From: an uncultured Actinoplanes sp.
GTDB lineage: Bacteria > Actinomycetota > Actinomycetes > Mycobacteriales > Micromonosporaceae
Direction: 5' to 3'
Length of the DNA: 6,297 bases
Assembly (NCBI GenBank): GCA_934667465.1
Contig: CAKUMG010000368.1
Span: forward strand, 1-6,297
Below, in pieces: positions 4,992 to 6,297 of the stretch. The number at the start of each line of letters is the position of its first letter. Within the stretch, counting starts at the first letter, position 1. The position numbers and the translations under genes were made by a program. The notes beneath the pieces are model-generated. The model searched no databases. It worked only from the letters and a program-made list of their open reading frames with translations, and was not told the origin of the DNA.

Positions 4992-6297
4992 GTACGCTGC
5001 ACCTGAACGCGTTCCTGATGGGCGTCGGTCATCACGAGGCCGCCTGGCGGCTCCCCGGGAGCGACCCGTTCGCGGCCACCGACGTCGAGCACTACAAGCG
5101 GCTGGCCCGCATCGCCGAGCGCGGCAGGCTCGACTCGCTGTTCCTGGCCGACAGCCCCGTGCTGTTCACCAACATCGGCCGCCGCCCGGCGGGCACGCTC
5201 GAACCGACGGTGCTCCTGACGGCGCTGGCCGGCGCGACCGAGCACATCGGGCTGATCGCGACCGCGTCGACGACCTACAACGAGCCGTACAACCTGGCCC
5301 GCCGGTTCGCCTCGCTCGACCACGTCAGCGGCGGCCGGGCCGGCTGGAACGTCGTCACCACCGCGGGGCTCGACGCCGCCCGCAACTTCAACCTCGACGA
5401 GCTCCCCGCCCACCACGACCGGTACGAGCGGGCCGCCGAGTTCATCGACGTCTCGCGCGCGCTCTGGGACAGCTGGGAGGACGACGCGGCGCTCGGCGAC
5501 AAGGCGGGCGGCCGGTGGGGCGACGACAGCCGGGTGCACCCGCCGCGGCACCGCGGCAAGTACTTCCAGGTCGAGGGACCGCTCAACGTGCCGCGCCCGC
5601 CGCAGGGCCACCCGCTGCTGGTGCAGGCGGGCTCGTCGCAGGACGGCCGGCACCTGGCGGCCCGCTACGCCGAGGCCGTGTTCACCGCCCAGCAGACCCT
5701 CGCCGAGGCGCAGGAGTTCTACCGCGACCTCAAGCGGCGGGCGGCGGAGCTGGGCCGCGACCCGGACACGGTCAAGATCCTGCCGGGCATCGTGCCGGCC
5801 ATCGGCGCGACCGCCGCCGAGGCCGCCGCGCTGGAGGAGGAGCTCGACCGGCTGATCAAGCCCGAGTACGCGAAGCGGCAGCTCGCCACCACCCTGCGCG
5901 TGGACCCGGACGACCTGCACCTGGACCGCGAGCTCCCCGCGGACCTGCCCGGCGAGGACGAGATCGAGGGCGCGAAGAGCCGCTACACGCTCATCGTCAC
6001 GCTCGCCCGCCGGGAACGGCTGACCGTGCGGCAGCTGATCGGGCGGCTGGGCGGCGGGCGCGGGCACCGGACGTTCGCCGGCACGCCCGAGCAGGTCGCC
6101 GACGCGATCGAGGAGTGGTTCCGGCTCGGCGCGGCCGACGGGTTCAACATCATGCCGCCGGTGCTGCCGTCCGGGCTGGAGGTGTTCGTGGACCACGTCG
6201 TGCCGATCCTGCAACGACGGGGGCTGTTCCGCACCGAGTACACCGGGCGCACCCTGCGCGAGCACTACGGACTTCCCCGGCCCGCCAACCAGCACAC
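4988..6297 (+). CDS. NtaA/SnaA/DszA/DmoA-type FMN-dependent monooxygenase (3' partial)
   Basis: This is a luciferase-like (LLM class) flavin-dependent oxidoreductase with 436 residues visible. Its family members (NtaA, SnaA, DszA, DmoA) use FMNH2 from a separate reductase and O2 to attack N- or S-containing small molecules. Marks in order: LNAFLMGVGHHEAAWR (6-21), ADSP (54-57), ATASTTYNEPYNLARRFASLD (91-111), GGRAGWNVVTT (115-125), HDRYERAAEF (143-152), HRGKYFQVEGPLNVPRPPQGHP (188-209), VQAGSSQDGRHLAARYAEAVF (212-232), AGTPEQVADAIEEW (364-377), DGFNIMPPVLP (384-394) and TLREHYGLPRPAN (422-434). The last motif normally lies near the C-terminus, so only some residues and the stop are missing. 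RBS AAGGAAGGAG (4971-4980) is 7 bases before the ATG. Coupling to the transporter implies its substrate is what the transporter imports, probably a sulfonate, sulfone or thioether-like compound. Confidence 0.93.
   Translation, partial: MSTLHLNAFLMGVGHHEAAWRLPGSDPFAATDVEHYKRLARIAERGRLDSLFLADSPVLFTNIGRRPAGTLEPTVLLTALAGATEHIGLIATASTTYNEPYNLARRFASLDHVSGGRAGWNVVTTAGLDAARNFNLDELPAHHDRYERAAEFIDVSRALWDSWEDDAALGDKAGGRWGDDSRVHPPRHRGKYFQVEGPLNVPRPPQGHPLLVQAGSSQDGRHLAARYAEAVFTAQQTLAEAQEFYRDLKRRAAELGRDPDTVKILPGIVPAIGATAAEAAALEEELDRLIKPEYAKRQLATTLRVDPDDLHLDRELPADLPGEDEIEGAKSRYTLIVTLARRERLTVRQLIGRLGGGRGHRTFAGTPEQVADAIEEWFRLGAADGFNIMPPVLPSGLEVFVDHVVPILQRRGLFRTEYTGRTLREHYGLPRPANQH

Noticed and set aside
4166..6295. 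709-residue open frame on the minus strand
   Set aside because: It lies opposite the ATPase and monooxygenase genes, its product is low-complexity (rich in V, L, R, G, P) with no domain motif, and such antisense frames are expected in GC-rich coding DNA. The plus-strand proteins show full family motifs.

Overview
This is a high-GC window whose genes use G/C at almost every third codon position. It has GTG as well as ATG starts, short RBS-led overlapping genes and hairpins without U-tracts. Together these point to an actinomycete (Streptomyces / Micromonospora / Actinoplanes-like). The gene types (HxlR, SnoaL-like, LLM monooxygenase, Ssu-like ABC transporter, LysR) fit a soil saprophyte's accessory chromosome. 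No RNA gene, CRISPR array, transposase or attachment site was found.

Left part (1-1180): the first 26 bases hold, on the minus strand, the very start of what looks like a LysR-type regulator. A 76 bp palindrome-rich spacer separates it from a divergent 76-residue protein with one C-terminal membrane segment. A metallo-beta-lactamase-fold hydrolase follows on the plus strand. It runs tail to tail into an HxlR-family regulator, with a small hairpin over the junction.

Middle part (1188-2392): the HxlR regulator and an NTF2/SnoaL-like protein are divergent across 93 bp. That spacer holds a good promoter candidate and an operator-like dyad, so this is probably a regulator with its target. After the SnoaL-like gene comes a strong 11 bp stem hairpin. 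Next to it is a minus-strand stretch of about 36 codons that looks like the retained 3' end of a lost gene. Then comes a 165 bp leader, less GC-rich than its surroundings, with a cluster of CTAG-containing motifs and nested inverted repeats.

Right part (2393-6297): a tightly coupled operon encodes a Tat-type lipoprotein substrate-binding protein, a permease, an ATPase (together a complete SsuACB-like NitT/TauT importer) and an FMN-dependent monooxygenase of the NtaA/SnaA/DszA/DmoA group. The monooxygenase gene runs off the right edge a few codons short of its expected end. The simplest reading is import of a small organosulfur or related compound followed by oxidative cleavage in the cytoplasm. 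The substrate cannot be read from the sequence, and no flavin reductase gene lies in the window.
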